Below, piece by piece: positions 7,644 through 16,347 of a stretch of 64,000 nt of DNA. Within the stretch, counting starts at the first letter, position 1. Every line of letters starts with the position of its first letter. Under the pieces are notes generated by a model. That model was not told where the DNA came from and did no database searches. It worked only from the letters and a program-made list of their open reading frames with translations. The position numbers were made by a program, and so were the translations under genes. Source of the DNA: CAUPWF01 sp963515125 (GTDB taxonomy: Bacteria > Bacillota > Clostridia > Lachnospirales > Lachnospiraceae); the NCBI GenBank assembly GCA_052116865.1, contig JBQKKG010000006.1, forward strand, positions 62,001-126,000, in the 5' to 3' direction.

Positions 7644-8417
7644 ATGATACAAATAAAAAATTTGACAAAAATATATAAGTTAAATAAAAAGCAAATGAAA
7701 GAATTAAAAACTACAAATCAAGAAAAATATGCGGTCAATGATTTGAGCCTAGAAGCGCATAAGGGAGAAATTTACGGGCTATTAGGTCCAAATGGGGCCG
7801 GTAAAACAACTACATTACGTTGTATTTCTACCATTATAAAACCATCTCATGGTGAGATATATGTAGAAGGACATGAGGTAGAAAAAGAACCAGAAGCAGT
7901 TCGTGAGAACATAGGATTTTTAACAAGTGATATTAAATTAGATCCCCAATTTACTACGGATTATTTGTTCGATTTTTTTGGCCGGTTACACCATGTCTCC
8001 GCAGAACAGCTAAAGAGTCGAAAAGAAGCCCTATTCTCTTATTTTGGAATTACAGAATTTGCTCATAAGCAAATCAAAGAGTTATCCACAGGTATGAAGC
8101 AAAAGGCAGCCATTGCTGTGAGTTTAGTTCATGATCCAGATATCGTAATCTTTGATGAGCCAACCAATGGCTTAGATATCATCACAGCAAGGGGAGTAAC
8201 CGATTATCTTAGAAAGCTAAGAGATGAGGGGAAGTTAGTTGTGATTTCCACACACATTATGTCAGAGGCAGAAAAATTGTGTGATAGAATCGGTATCATC
8301 ATTGATGGTGAAAAGGTAGCAGAAGGAACACTGAAGGAGCTATTGGATCAAACAAAGACGAAAGATTTAGAAGATGCATTTTTTGAATTATATAGGGAGA
8401 GAAAGGGGGAGCATTAA
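7644..8417 (+). CDS. natA: ABC exporter ATPase, NatA-like
   Basis: Cytoplasmic ATPase of a two-gene ABC exporter resembling the sodium pump NatAB. The 257-residue protein has Walker A GPNGAGKT at 48-55, a degenerate signature LSTGMKQK, Walker B VIFDEPTNGLD and the switch region STHIMSEAEKLCDRI. ATG 7644 is chosen because it follows GAAGGGGGAAG and lies 34 bases after a strong promoter. The permease gene begins one base after the stop codon, so translation is coupled. Sodium as the substrate is inferred from similarity to NatA; drug or peptide export is possible. Confidence 0.82.
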   Translation: MIQIKNLTKIYKLNKKQMKELKTTNQEKYAVNDLSLEAHKGEIYGLLGPNGAGKTTTLRCISTIIKPSHGEIYVEGHEVEKEPEAVRENIGFLTSDIKLDPQFTTDYLFDFFGRLHHVSAEQLKSRKEALFSYFGITEFAHKQIKELSTGMKQKAAIAVSLVHDPDIVIFDEPTNGLDIITARGVTDYLRKLRDEGKLVVISTHIMSEAEKLCDRIGIIIDGEKVAEGTLKELLDQTKTKDLEDAFFELYRERKGEH

Positions 8418-8418
8418 A

Positions 8419-9636
8419 ATGAGTGGAATGAAAGAGATATTTAAAAAAGAACTGGCAAGAATATTTAAGGATCGAAAGATGATGTTCTCGGTGTTTATCC
8501 TTCCTGTAGTTATTATGATAGGAATATTTTCTATTATTGGCAATTTGATTTCTAATATGCAAGATGATATTAATAGCCATCAGCCTATTGTATATGTTCA
8601 AAATGCGACAGAGAGCTTCCGCTCATTCTTGACTACGAGTGGTACGGATTATAAAGTTTCAGATGTAGATACAACAGAGGAAAATAGCAACGCAAAGCAT
8701 AAGATATTAGTTGGAGATGCAGATTTGTTGATTGAATTTCCAGAGGATTTTAATGATGCAATTGCCAATTATCAAATAGGGGATGATATTCCACAGATCA
8801 AAACATATTATAATCCATCAGAAGATTATTCCAAAGCAGCTCATGATGAAATTGTGAGCGGGGCATTAGAATCTTATCGTCAGGCACTATTGACAGGACG
8901 GGTAGGAGATTTAGAACAGATAACAGTATTTACTGTTGATTCAGATAATAAAGATATGATTATTCAAGATGATAAAAAGGCAAATGGAAAAGCATTGGGT
9001 ATGATGCTTCCGTACTTTATTACCATTTTGTTGTTTGCAGGAGCTATGGGTATTGGCACGGATATGATTGCAGGGGAAAAAGAGCGCGGAACTATGGCTA
9101 GTCTGCTAGTTGCGCCAGTAAAGAGAAGCTCCATCGTGTTAGGGAAAGTATTTGCTTTGATGGCAATCACTGGCATTTCTTCCGTCATCTATATCGCAGC
9201 CATGGGATTTTTTATGCCAAAAGCATTGTCATCTGCAGCAGGGGGAGCTGAAGTGGGATTGAAAATGAGTCTTGATATATCTCAAACACTGATGATGGGG
9301 ATTTTATTAGTCGCTGTGGCATTTTTATATTCTACTATTATTGCTTTAGTTTCCGTATTTGCGAAAACGGTTAAGGAAGCGAGCACTTATATTATGCCAG
9401 TGTATATGGCGGTACTGGTAGTTGGAATGATTACGATGTATACAACGGGTGATACGGAAAATTATGTTTATTGGATTCCATTGTACAATACTTCTATGGC
9501 ATTTAAAGGAATATTATCGCAAGAACTTACTTCAATGCAATATGCCACAACACTAGGTATTACCTTGATTCTAGGTATTGCATTAACGGGAATTATTGTA
9601 AAGGCATTTCAAAGTGAAAAAGTGATGGCACAATAG
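8419..9636 (+). CDS. natB: ABC-2 type permease, NatB-like
   Basis: Membrane partner of the NatA-like ATPase. The 405-residue protein has one N-terminal transmembrane segment (about 20-45), a large extracytoplasmic domain of roughly 150 residues, and five or so transmembrane segments in the C-terminal half, with the ABC-2 block MIAGEKERGTMASLLVAPVKRSSIVLGK split by family-typical motifs. ATG 8419 is used because AAAGGGGGA lies upstream and the ATPase stop is at 8415-8417. A terminator follows. The pair forms a complete exporter; the cargo is inferred. Confidence 0.82.
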   Translation: MSGMKEIFKKELARIFKDRKMMFSVFILPVVIMIGIFSIIGNLISNMQDDINSHQPIVYVQNATESFRSFLTTSGTDYKVSDVDTTEENSNAKHKILVGDADLLIEFPEDFNDAIANYQIGDDIPQIKTYYNPSEDYSKAAHDEIVSGALESYRQALLTGRVGDLEQITVFTVDSDNKDMIIQDDKKANGKALGMMLPYFITILLFAGAMGIGTDMIAGEKERGTMASLLVAPVKRSSIVLGKVFALMAITGISSVIYIAAMGFFMPKALSSAAGGAEVGLKMSLDISQTLMMGILLVAVAFLYSTIIALVSVFAKTVKEASTYIMPVYMAVLVVGMITMYTTGDTENYVYWIPLYNTSMAFKGILSQELTSMQYATTLGITLILGIALTGIIVKAFQSEKVMAQ

Positions 9637-9651
9637 TGTCAAGAATAGTTG

Positions 9652-9691
9652 GCTCGCATATACTATGTTAAGTAGTATGTGTGAGCTTTTT
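9652..9691 (+). terminator. Rho-independent terminator of natAB
   Basis: GCTCGCATATACTA pairs with TAGTATGTGTGAGC (14 pairs, two G-U) around a 7-base loop and is followed by TTTTT. Confidence 0.85.
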
Positions 9692-9741
9692 GCATAAGAG
9701 CAAAAAGAGGAGCCACATGATTAGGATTGGAGCGGAATGGC

Positions 9742-9993
9742 ATGCGTTTATGCGAATTACGGGATAAAGATGTAATCAATACATGTAATTGTAAGCGGTT
9801 AGGGTGTGTTGTAGATTTAGAAATTGATATGTGTAAAGGATGCATTGAGGCAATTATTGTTCCAGGGCCAGGTCGCATCTGTGGTTTTCTAGGGAATGAA
9901 TCTGTGTATATCATTCCCTATGAGTGTATTAAAAGAGTTGGTCCGGATATTATACTAGTAGATATATGTGAAGAAAAGTTTTTGAAAAAGTAG
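9742..9993 (+). CDS. YlmC/YmxH family sporulation protein
   Basis: An 83-residue single-domain PRC-barrel protein of the YlmC/YmxH family, common in spore formers and often annotated as a sporulation protein. The order MRLCELRDKDVINTCNCKRL, GCVVDLEID, AIIVPGPGRICGFLG and YIIPYECIKRVGPDIILVD is characteristic when read in turn along the protein. ATG 9742 fits the family N-terminus; an in-frame TTG at 9727 would add five residues, and a GGAG lies 9 bases before the ATG. Its neighbour nrdR is a common one in clostridia. The molecular role is not known. Confidence 0.82.
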   Translation: MRLCELRDKDVINTCNCKRLGCVVDLEIDMCKGCIEAIIVPGPGRICGFLGNESVYIIPYECIKRVGPDIILVDICEEKFLKK

Positions 9994-10017
9994 GGAATAT
10001 GTGACCTATTTATGAAA

Positions 10018-10052
10018 CACTTGGCCCTCGCTATTGGGGCGGGGGATAGGTG
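10018..10052 (+). other. GC-rich RNA hairpin upstream of nrdR
   Basis: CACTTGGCCCTCGC pairs with GCGGGGGATAGGTG (one mismatch, several G-U) around a 7-base loop. It lies 25 bases after the ylmC-like gene. The following bases, TCCTTATG, are not a good U tract, so it is either a weak terminator or an mRNA processing or stability element. Confidence 0.5.
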
Positions 10053-10144
10053 TCCTTATGTTGTAAAATAAAAGAAAGTATGGTACGATACAATATATTG
10101 CTAATGGATAAAGAGAAATATGGAAATTTAAAGGAGATAAGAAG

Positions 10145-10594
10145 ATGAAGTGCCCTTACTGTAATAATTTAGATACAAGAGTCATCGATTCTAGACCCGC
10201 AGAGGATGGGAAATCTATTAGGAGAAGACGCTCCTGTGATGAATGTGGCAAACGTTTCACAACCTATGAAAAGGTAGAAACCATTCCACTAATTATCATT
10301 AAAAAGGACAATAATCGCGAGCAATATGAACGCTCAAAGATAGAAGCGGGAGTGTTGCGAGCATGTTATAAAAGACCAGTTTCGGCAGCGTCCATTCAAG
10401 AGACGATTGATGCAATTGAAACTGAAATTTTTAATAAAGAAGAAAAGGAAATATCTAGTAATACAATAGGTGAGATTGTTATGGACAAGCTCAAAAATCT
10501 AGATGCTGTTGCTTATGTTAGATTTGCATCGGTATATAGAGAGTTTAAAGATGTGAATACCTTTATGGCAGAATTAAAAAAGATTTTAGAATAG
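10145..10594 (+). CDS. nrdR: Transcriptional repressor NrdR
   Basis: ATP/dATP-sensing repressor of ribonucleotide reductase genes. The 149-residue protein has the N-terminal zinc ribbon with Cys3, Cys6, Cys31 and Cys34 and the conserved DSRPAEDGKSIRRRRSCDEC segment, followed by an ATP-cone (about 46-136) containing RSKIEAGVLRACYKRPVS. Length is exactly that expected. The ATG follows AAAGGAGATAAG. No ribonucleotide reductase gene is in the window, so targets lie elsewhere. The call is as firm as sequence allows. Confidence 0.97.
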   Translation: MKCPYCNNLDTRVIDSRPAEDGKSIRRRRSCDECGKRFTTYEKVETIPLIIIKKDNNREQYERSKIEAGVLRACYKRPVSAASIQETIDAIETEIFNKEEKEISSNTIGEIVMDKLKNLDAVAYVRFASVYREFKDVNTFMAELKKILE

Positions 10595-10610
10595 TGGATA
10601 CAATTATGGC

Positions 10611-10669
10611 AGGGCGGGTGATGAAACGTGGTAGCTAAGAATGGCTACCATGCAGAATCAGTTCGTCCT
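10611..10669 (+). other. Two-tier RNA stem-loop between nrdR and truA
   Basis: An outer stem (10611-10622 with 10657-10669, several G-U and one bulge), a small internal loop GAAA opposite CAGA, and an inner stem CGTGGTAGC/GCTACCATG with an 8-base loop. The tail CCTTTTCTTACCTTTTCG is only partly U-rich. It may be the nrdR terminator or a structured leader of truA. Confidence 0.45.
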
Positions 10670-10738
10670 TTTCTTACCTTTTCGTTCCTATAGTTAGAAA
10701 AGTGGAATGAGTAGATAAAATATACACGAAGGAGCAAG

Positions 10739-11488
10739 ATGAGGAATTATAAATTAATCATAGTCTATGATGGTACCAACTATCAGGGATGGCAACGTCA
10801 GAAGACTACAAGTAAGACGATACAAGGGATGATAGAACAAGCGATAACACAAGTCGTTGGTTATGAAGTGACCATAGATGGGGCGGGAAGAACAGATAGA
10901 GGAGTTCACGCAAAAGGTCAAGTGGCAAATGTAAAGTTGTCTAGAAAGGTTGATTGCATAGAATTAAGAGATACTTTGAATCAAAAATTGCCAGATGACA
11001 TAAGAGTCAAACAGATTGAACTGGTTAAAAAAAGTTTTCATAGTCGCTATTGTGCCAAAGCCAAGATCTATGAGTATTGTATTGAAATCAGAGAAAGACC
11101 AGATGTATTTACTAGAAAATATAGATATCATCATCCTCAGACATTGGATGTTAGTCAGATGGAAAAAGCGGCATCACTACTGATTGGAACGCATGATTTT
11201 AAAAGTTTTACAGATCAAAAGGATGAACGAGGTACGGTACGAAGTATCTATGATATAAAGATTGTGAAAGTACAAGACCAGATTAAAATTGTGTATTATG
11301 GGACTGGTTTTTTGTATCATATGGTGCGCATTATAACGGGTACGTTGATTGAAGTAGGAAGAGGAGAGCGAGATGCAATAGACATTCCTGCCATTTTACA
11401 AGCAAAAAAACGTGTACAAGCAGGATACTTAGTACCTGCACAGGGTTTGAATTTGGTAGAAGTAAAATACGAATGTAAGCCAAAATAA
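10739..11488 (+). CDS. truA: tRNA pseudouridine(38-40) synthase TruA
   Basis: Converts uridines 38-40 in the tRNA anticodon arm to pseudouridine. The 249-residue protein carries the catalytic aspartate at Asp53 in GAGRTDRGVHAKGQ, the N-terminal IVYDGTNYQGWQRQ and the C-terminal FLYHMVRIITGTLIEVG block. The start ATG has GAAGGAG just upstream. The next gene (exonuclease III) begins 23 bases after the stop, so the two are probably cotranscribed. All family landmarks are intact. Confidence 0.95.
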   Translation: MRNYKLIIVYDGTNYQGWQRQKTTSKTIQGMIEQAITQVVGYEVTIDGAGRTDRGVHAKGQVANVKLSRKVDCIELRDTLNQKLPDDIRVKQIELVKKSFHSRYCAKAKIYEYCIEIRERPDVFTRKYRYHHPQTLDVSQMEKAASLLIGTHDFKSFTDQKDERGTVRSIYDIKIVKVQDQIKIVYYGTGFLYHMVRIITGTLIEVGRGERDAIDIPAILQAKKRVQAGYLVPAQGLNLVEVKYECKPK

Positions 11489-11511
11489 AGGTGTAGAGGA
11501 GAAGAAAAAGT

Positions 11512-12267
11512 ATGAAGTTAATATCGTGGAATGTAAATGGAATTAGAGCTTGTGTAGGAAAGAACTTTTTAGAATTTTTTGAAGAGGCAGATGCAGACAT
11601 TTTTTGTATACAGGAAAGCAAGATGCAAGAAGGGCAGTTGGAATTAGAGCTAAAGGGATATCATCAGTACTGGAATTACGCAGTAAAGAAAGGGTATTCT
11701 GGAACAGCAATTTTTACAAAACAAAAACCAATGTCAGTTACGTATGGAATAGGGAAAGAGGAGCACGATCAGGAAGGTCGTGTGATTACGATAGAATTAA
11801 ATGACTTTTACGTTACAACTGTTTATACTCCTAATTCTCAAAGTGAATTAGCTAGGTTAGAGTACCGCATGAAATGGGAAGAAGATTTTTTGATTTATTT
11901 AAAAAAATTGGAGGTAAAAAAGCCAGTTATTTTCTGTGGTGACTTAAATGTTGCTCATAAAGAAATAGACTTAAAGAATCCAAAAACGAACAAAAAGAAT
12001 GCCGGATTTACAGATGAGGAGCGGGAAAAATTTTCAAGGTTGCTTGAGGCAGGATTTATCGATACGTTTCGATACTTTTATCCTGAGCAGGAACAAATCT
12101 ATTCTTGGTGGTCTTATCGGTTCAGTGCCAGAGCTAAGAATGCTGGCTGGAGAATTGATTATTTCTGCGTTTCAAAATGTCTGGAAGAGCGACTTCAAGA
12201 TTCTAAAATTTTAACTCATGTGCTAGGATCCGATCATTGTCCAGTAGAACTTACGATATCGGAATAG
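11512..12267 (+). CDS. exoA: Exodeoxyribonuclease III / AP endonuclease
   Basis: Mg-dependent enzyme that cuts DNA at abasic sites and removes 3' blocks in base excision repair. The 251-residue protein shows the xth signature in order: LISWNVNGIRA, the metal-binding Glu in CIQESKMQ, VVTVYTPN-like TTVYTPNSQ, CGDLNVAHKEIDL, the GWRIDYFCVS block and the catalytic LGSDHCPV near the C-terminus. The ATG follows GGAGAAGAAA. It lies downstream of truA in a likely shared transcript. Confidence 0.95.
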   Translation: MKLISWNVNGIRACVGKNFLEFFEEADADIFCIQESKMQEGQLELELKGYHQYWNYAVKKGYSGTAIFTKQKPMSVTYGIGKEEHDQEGRVITIELNDFYVTTVYTPNSQSELARLEYRMKWEEDFLIYLKKLEVKKPVIFCGDLNVAHKEIDLKNPKTNKKNAGFTDEEREKFSRLLEAGFIDTFRYFYPEQEQIYSWWSYRFSARAKNAGWRIDYFCVSKCLEERLQDSKILTHVLGSDHCPVELTISE

Positions 12268-12277
12268 GGATGATACT

Positions 12278-12307
12278 TTGTATAAAGTTTAACATTATGT
12301 TTATAAT
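12278..12307 (+). promoter_or_regulatory. Sigma-A-type promoter
   Basis: TTGTAT (12278-12283), 18-base spacer, TATAAT (12302-12307), ahead of the isochorismatase-family gene at 12361. Confidence 0.5.
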
Positions 12308-12360
12308 TTAAGAATAAGCATTTTTTGTGAGTTGTTAGAATTAGAAAATAGGGGGTAAAC

Positions 12361-12891
12361 ATGAGGATAGAATGTGAGAAAGCGGTAGCATTAGTAATTG
12401 ACTATCAAGAAAAGTTGATTCCAGTAATGGAAGAAAAACAAAAATTGATTGAGAACTCTAGTATTCTTGTGGCAGGATTAAAGACCTTAGAGATACCAAT
12501 ATGTATCACACAACAATATACGAAAGGTCTTGGCATGACGATTGAAGAGATCACCCAGGCCGCTGGGAAAAAGGAATATATTGATAAAATCATGTTTAGT
12601 GCATATGAAGCGGTAAAAGATGTGGTAGCAGGCAGACAATTTGTCATTATTTGTGGGATTGAAGCACATATCTGTGTATTACAAACCATTGTTGATTTGA
12701 AGTCCAATGGTTACACACCAGTATTGGTATCGGATTGCATATCCAGTAGAAAAAGCAATGATCGAAAGGTGGCAATAAAAAGAGCGCGTGAAGAAGGGGC
12801 AATTATTACAACCTATGAATCTTTACTTTTTGAATTATTAAAAAAAGCGGGCACGGATACTAGCAAAAAGATACAACGACTTATTAAGTAA
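12361..12891 (+). CDS. Isochorismatase-family hydrolase, YcaC-like
   Basis: A 176-residue cysteine hydrolase of the isochorismatase fold. The expected triad is visible: Asp14 in VIDYQEKL, Lys76 in DKIMFSAY and Cys105 in GIEAHICVLQT. The pattern matches the YcaC-like subgroup rather than nicotinamidases, because the metal-binding DxH is absent. Start ATG follows AGGGGGTAA. It is transcribed alone, convergent with the YaiI-like gene only 5 bases away. The substrate is unknown for this subgroup. Confidence 0.82.
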   Translation: MRIECEKAVALVIDYQEKLIPVMEEKQKLIENSSILVAGLKTLEIPICITQQYTKGLGMTIEEITQAAGKKEYIDKIMFSAYEAVKDVVAGRQFVIICGIEAHICVLQTIVDLKSNGYTPVLVSDCISSRKSNDRKVAIKRAREEGAIITTYESLLFELLKKAGTDTSKKIQRLIK

Positions 12892-12896
12892 TAGTA

Positions 12897-13349
12897 TTAT
12901 GATAGGTCTAAAAGACGTTGACACATATGTCTTAGTTGTTTTATGAATTGTTCATCGTCTAGAGATGTTCGCTTTGGTGTAGTATGATAATGTTTTTTAC
13001 CTTTTTTATTTCGTTGTTTTTTAGCCAGATGTCGTTCAAATAAAAGTAAATCTATATTTTCAGGCGTATACTCTTTCCCATTTTGATGCAAAGCGTATGC
13101 GCCTTTTGACAATGCTAATGATGCAACACCATAATCCTGCGTTATTACAATATCATCAGTAGAGGTAAGGCCAAGCAAAGCAAAATCAGCAGAGTCAGCC
13201 CCTTGATCAACAGTGACGATAGTTGCATAGGATGAGGTAAGTAGATGATTGCGATCAACTACAACCGTAACTGGGATTTGTAGTGATTGCGCCAGCGATA
13301 TGGTAATAGAAATCACTGGACAGCCATCACCGTCAATTAATATTTGCAT
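12897..13349 (-). CDS. YaiI/YqxD family (DUF188) protein
   Basis: A 150-residue protein of the UPF0178 family, a PIN-like fold of unknown function. The conserved opening ILIDGDGCPV, the VDQGADSADF block, the strand IVITQDYGVASLALSKGA and the basic RHLAKKQRNKKGKKH tail are all typical. The start has AGGAGG 12 bases upstream. It ends 5 bases from the convergent isochorismatase-family gene with no visible terminator between them. PIN-like architecture suggests a nuclease-like role, which is inference. Confidence 0.87.
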   Translation of the reverse strand: MQILIDGDGCPVISITISLAQSLQIPVTVVVDRNHLLTSSYATIVTVDQGADSADFALLGLTSTDDIVITQDYGVASLALSKGAYALHQNGKEYTPENIDLLLFERHLAKKQRNKKGKKHYHTTPKRTSLDDEQFIKQLRHMCQRLLDLS

Positions 13350-13597
13350 AGTAATATCTTAGCCTCCTAATAGATGGTATTTTGAAATTCTTAAGTTAAT
13401 GCTAAGTATAACATAGTTATTGTGCTATATAATAACAAATACTTACAAAATGAGAAAAGTTTTTTGTAGGTATATATTATTTCGTGAGAGCGTTGTGTTT
13501 GATGAAACAAAGTGATATTATTATGAAAGTATGAAATACTAGTCCCTAAAAAGGATGGATACATAGAGAAGATGAGGCATAGGAGGAAAACTTAACC

Positions 13598-14137
13598 GTG
13601 ATAGACAGGGCAATAGAATTCGCAACAAAAGCACATGAAGGCCAATTTAGAAAAGGTACAAAAAGACCCTATATTGTTCATCCAGTGGAAGTTGGAGATA
13701 TTGTAGCTGGAATGACAACTGACGAAGAAATCATCAGCGCTGCAATACTACATGATACAATCGAAGATTGTGAAGGTGTCACACAGGAAATTTTGCGACA
13801 GGAATTTGGAATGAGAGTTGCGTTGTTTGTTGCCCAAGAAAGTGAAGATAAGTCGAAGACATGGGAAGAAAGAAAAGCAGCTACCATTGAGCATATTAAA
13901 CATGCGCCAAAAGAGGTGCAAATGATTGCGTTAGCTGATAAATTGTCCAATATGCGTGATATAGATCGGGATTACCCAGTGCATGGAGAAGCCTTATGGG
14001 ATCGGTTTAGAATGAAGAGTAAAGCAGCAATTGCATGGTATTACAAAGGTGTCATGGAATCTTTAGCACCAGCATTCAAAGGGGTTCCGGCATATGAGGA
14101 ATATTGCAAGTTAGTAAGAAAAAATTTTGAATCATAA
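13598..14137 (+). CDS. HD-domain hydrolase, MESH1/(p)ppGpp hydrolase-like
   Basis: A 179-residue single-domain HD phosphohydrolase. AFATKAHEGQFRK-type opening (here EFATKAHEGQFRKGTKRPY), IVHPVEVG, the metal-binding AAILHDTIED and ALADKLSNMRDI match the hydrolase half of RelA/SpoT and stand-alone MESH1-like enzymes that break down (p)ppGpp. No synthetase domain is present. A GTG start with AGGAGG 11 bases upstream is used. An asparaginase gene follows after 26 bases, probably in the same transcript. A small alarmone synthetase is encoded at 37195, so the genome has both directions of the pathway. Confidence 0.8.
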   Translation: MIDRAIEFATKAHEGQFRKGTKRPYIVHPVEVGDIVAGMTTDEEIISAAILHDTIEDCEGVTQEILRQEFGMRVALFVAQESEDKSKTWEERKAATIEHIKHAPKEVQMIALADKLSNMRDIDRDYPVHGEALWDRFRMKSKAAIAWYYKGVMESLAPAFKGVPAYEEYCKLVRKNFES

Positions 14138-14163
14138 AAGAAATATACGAAAGGATAAATATT

Positions 14164-15180
14164 ATGAAGAAAAAAATACTTATGCTTGGAACTGGCGGAA
14201 CCATTGCATCTAAGCAGACGGAGCACGGATTGACCCCAGGGTTATCCTCAGAGGAGGTATTATCATATATACCACAGGCATCAAATTATTGCAGTATTGA
14301 GACTTTGCAAGTGTGTAGTATTGACAGTACCAATATTACACCAGAACATTGGAAACTTGTTGTTGTGGCCATTGAAAATAATTATGAAAAGTATGATGGA
14401 TTTGTGATCTGTCATGGAACAGATACCATGGCGTATACCGCATCTGCCTTATCCTATATGATACAATATTCTAAAAAGCCGATTGTTATAACTGGAGCTC
14501 AGAAGCCGATTGATATGGAGGTGACAGATGCAAAGACGAATCTTTTAGATAGTTTTATCTATGCATCAGATGATGAATCACAAGGGGTAGACATTGTATT
14601 TGATGGAAAGGTAATTATAGGTACTCGAGCAAAAAAGGTGAATGCAAAAAGTTTTAATGCATTTTCAAGTATTAATTTCCCATATCCTGCGGTGATACAA
14701 GACCAAAAGATTATTCGTTATATCCCATCTATCCCATATAAGGAAGATGTTCGATTTTATCACAATATGAATGATAGTATTTTTGTATTAAAGTTAATTC
14801 CAGGAATAAAATCAGATATGTTGTCCTATATATTTAATAACTATGATTGTCTCGTAATTGAAAGTTTTGGGGTAGGAGGCATCCCAGAAAGTATTATTCA
14901 TACATTCTATAATTATATGAAGGAATGGACGAAAAAAGGGAAAATTGCTGTGATGACTACGCAGGTGGCTAACGAAGGGAGTGATATGACTGTTTATCAA
15001 GTAGGAAAAACAGTAAAAGCTGATTTTGATATGGTGGAAGCCTATGATATGACGTTGGAATCAACCATTACAAAATTAATGTGGATCCTAAGCCTTGACA
15101 ATGTCAATTATGAAGAGATGAAAGGGTTGTTTTATAAGCAGATTAATCATGACATTTTATTCAAGGAAAATAGGAGTTAG
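14164..15180 (+). CDS. ansA: L-asparaginase, cytoplasmic type I-like
   Basis: Hydrolyses asparagine to aspartate and ammonia. The 338-residue protein has the nucleophile Thr13 in LGTGGTIAS and the second active-site block CHGTDTMAYTASALSYM near residue 83. It has no signal peptide, so it should act in the cytoplasm. The start ATG follows GAAAGGATAA. It lies 26 bases after the HD hydrolase and 2 bases before a secreted glucosaminidase gene, a tight arrangement that implies cotranscription. Confidence 0.93.
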   Translation: MKKKILMLGTGGTIASKQTEHGLTPGLSSEEVLSYIPQASNYCSIETLQVCSIDSTNITPEHWKLVVVAIENNYEKYDGFVICHGTDTMAYTASALSYMIQYSKKPIVITGAQKPIDMEVTDAKTNLLDSFIYASDDESQGVDIVFDGKVIIGTRAKKVNAKSFNAFSSINFPYPAVIQDQKIIRYIPSIPYKEDVRFYHNMNDSIFVLKLIPGIKSDMLSYIFNNYDCLVIESFGVGGIPESIIHTFYNYMKEWTKKGKIAVMTTQVANEGSDMTVYQVGKTVKADFDMVEAYDMTLESTITKLMWILSLDNVNYEEMKGLFYKQINHDILFKENRS

Positions 15181-15182
15181 AA

Positions 15183-15956
15183 ATGAACAAATCAAAGAGT
15201 GGACGATATCACTTCTTTCACGGAGTTTACAAACATGTTGTGTGCGTAATTAGCATGATCGCACTCATTAGTTTTAGTATGATACCAGTCAGTGCAAAAG
15301 AGGAATGGCATACAAAGGGTTCTATAAGCCTGGCCCCTAAAATTATAGATAACATATGGGAAACGATAGGGCAAAATGGGAACCTCGAGGAATCATTGAT
15401 TGTAGACGAAGTGATGACACCAGGAGCGTATTCCATTATGGGACGAACAACGGCTACAGTAAGCCAAATGATTACATATTATCAAGAAAATAGTGGAAAT
15501 TATCCAAGTGAAATGTTAGGAAAAGGTGGAGCAGGAGACATCGAAGCATTTGCCAATATCTATTATGAAGAATCAATTGCAGAAGGTGTTCGGGCAGAAG
15601 TTGCGTTTGCACAGACCATGAAAGAAACAGGGTGGTTACAATATGGAGGAGATTCTAAGATCAGTCAATTTAATTTTGCAGGTTTGGGGACTACTGGCGG
15701 GGGCGTGGAAGGAAATGCCTTTCCAGATGTTAGGACTGGAGTTCGAGCACAGATACAACATTTAAAGGCCTATGCTTCTGATTTGGCGTTGAATCAGCCT
15801 TGTGTAGATGCTAGATACGGGTATGTTACCAAGGGGTGCGCACCATTTGTAGAGTGGTTAGGACAACAGGAGAACCCATCAGGAACAGGGTGGGCAGTAG
15901 CCTCTGGCTATGGATATGACATTGTCGGTATGATATGGGAATTAAAAAGCTTGTAA
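15183..15956 (+). CDS. Secreted glucosaminidase-domain protein
   Basis: A 257-residue exported peptidoglycan hydrolase candidate. Residues 1-37 form a signal peptide (basic SKSGRYHFFHGVYKH, hydrophobic core, cleavage after VSAK-like VSA). The rest carries an N-acetylglucosaminidase (Glucosaminidase/LytG-like) domain with YYEESIAEGVRAEVAFAQTM, KETGWLQYGG and NFAGLGTTGGG, matching the family pattern of a catalytic Glu followed by NFAGIG. No SH3 or other wall-binding repeat is present. It starts 2 bases after the asparaginase stop. Its role could be wall turnover or sporulation, which sequence does not settle. Confidence 0.85.
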   Translation: MNKSKSGRYHFFHGVYKHVVCVISMIALISFSMIPVSAKEEWHTKGSISLAPKIIDNIWETIGQNGNLEESLIVDEVMTPGAYSIMGRTTATVSQMITYYQENSGNYPSEMLGKGGAGDIEAFANIYYEESIAEGVRAEVAFAQTMKETGWLQYGGDSKISQFNFAGLGTTGGGVEGNAFPDVRTGVRAQIQHLKAYASDLALNQPCVDARYGYVTKGCAPFVEWLGQQENPSGTGWAVASGYGYDIVGMIWELKSL

Positions 15957-15990
15957 CCCTTAAGAGTTTCTAAAGAATGTATGAAAACCT

Positions 15991-16019
15991 TGACAAAAGC
16001 AGATGACAAAGATATGATT
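15991..16019 (+). promoter_or_regulatory. Consensus promoter of the valS T-box transcript
   Basis: TTGACA (15991-15996), 17-base spacer, TATGAT (16014-16019), 34 bases after the glucosaminidase gene and at the head of the T-box leader. Confidence 0.8.
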
Positions 16020-16025
16020 ATCAAT

Positions 16026-16292
16026 AGTTAAAAAAATCTAAATTTAAAAGGTAAAGAAAAAGAGGAGTACATATGGACTCTTGAAAGAGAAAATCACTCA
16101 TAGGCTGAAAGGTGATTACAAGGAAGTTGTATGGAAGGTAGCTTTGGAACTGGATATCTGAACTGTTATATAAAAGTAGTAAGATATCACGGAGTAGTCC
16201 ACGTTATAGGGCTGTTAAGATATGCTGGTGAAAGTATAAAAAAGGTGGTACCGCGATGATTCGCCCTTTACGTAAGTAAAGGGCTTTTTTTT
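16026..16292 (+). ncRNA. T-box leader controlling valS
   Basis: A tRNA-sensing leader RNA. The conserved T-box AAGGTGGTACCGCG is at 16242-16255, including the bases that pair with the uncharged tRNA acceptor end. A GGCTGAAAGG distal-loop segment in stem I is at 16103-16112. The terminator GCCCTTTAC/GTAAAGGGC plus eight T lies at 16263-16292 and overlaps the antiterminator. The downstream gene makes tRNA(Val) the expected ligand. I could not fix the specifier codon by eye (GTT/GTA at 16126-16131 is one candidate). Confidence 0.92.
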
Positions 16293-16347
16293 ATCATTGA
16301 GCATGGGACACCAGTGATAAATTTATGAGGAAAAAGAGGAGAATACA

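Noticed and set aside
9717..9767. Short ORF starting ATG 9717 behind AGAGGAG
   Set aside because: It stops after 16 codons in another frame; the YlmC-like frame starting at 9742 matches a known family.
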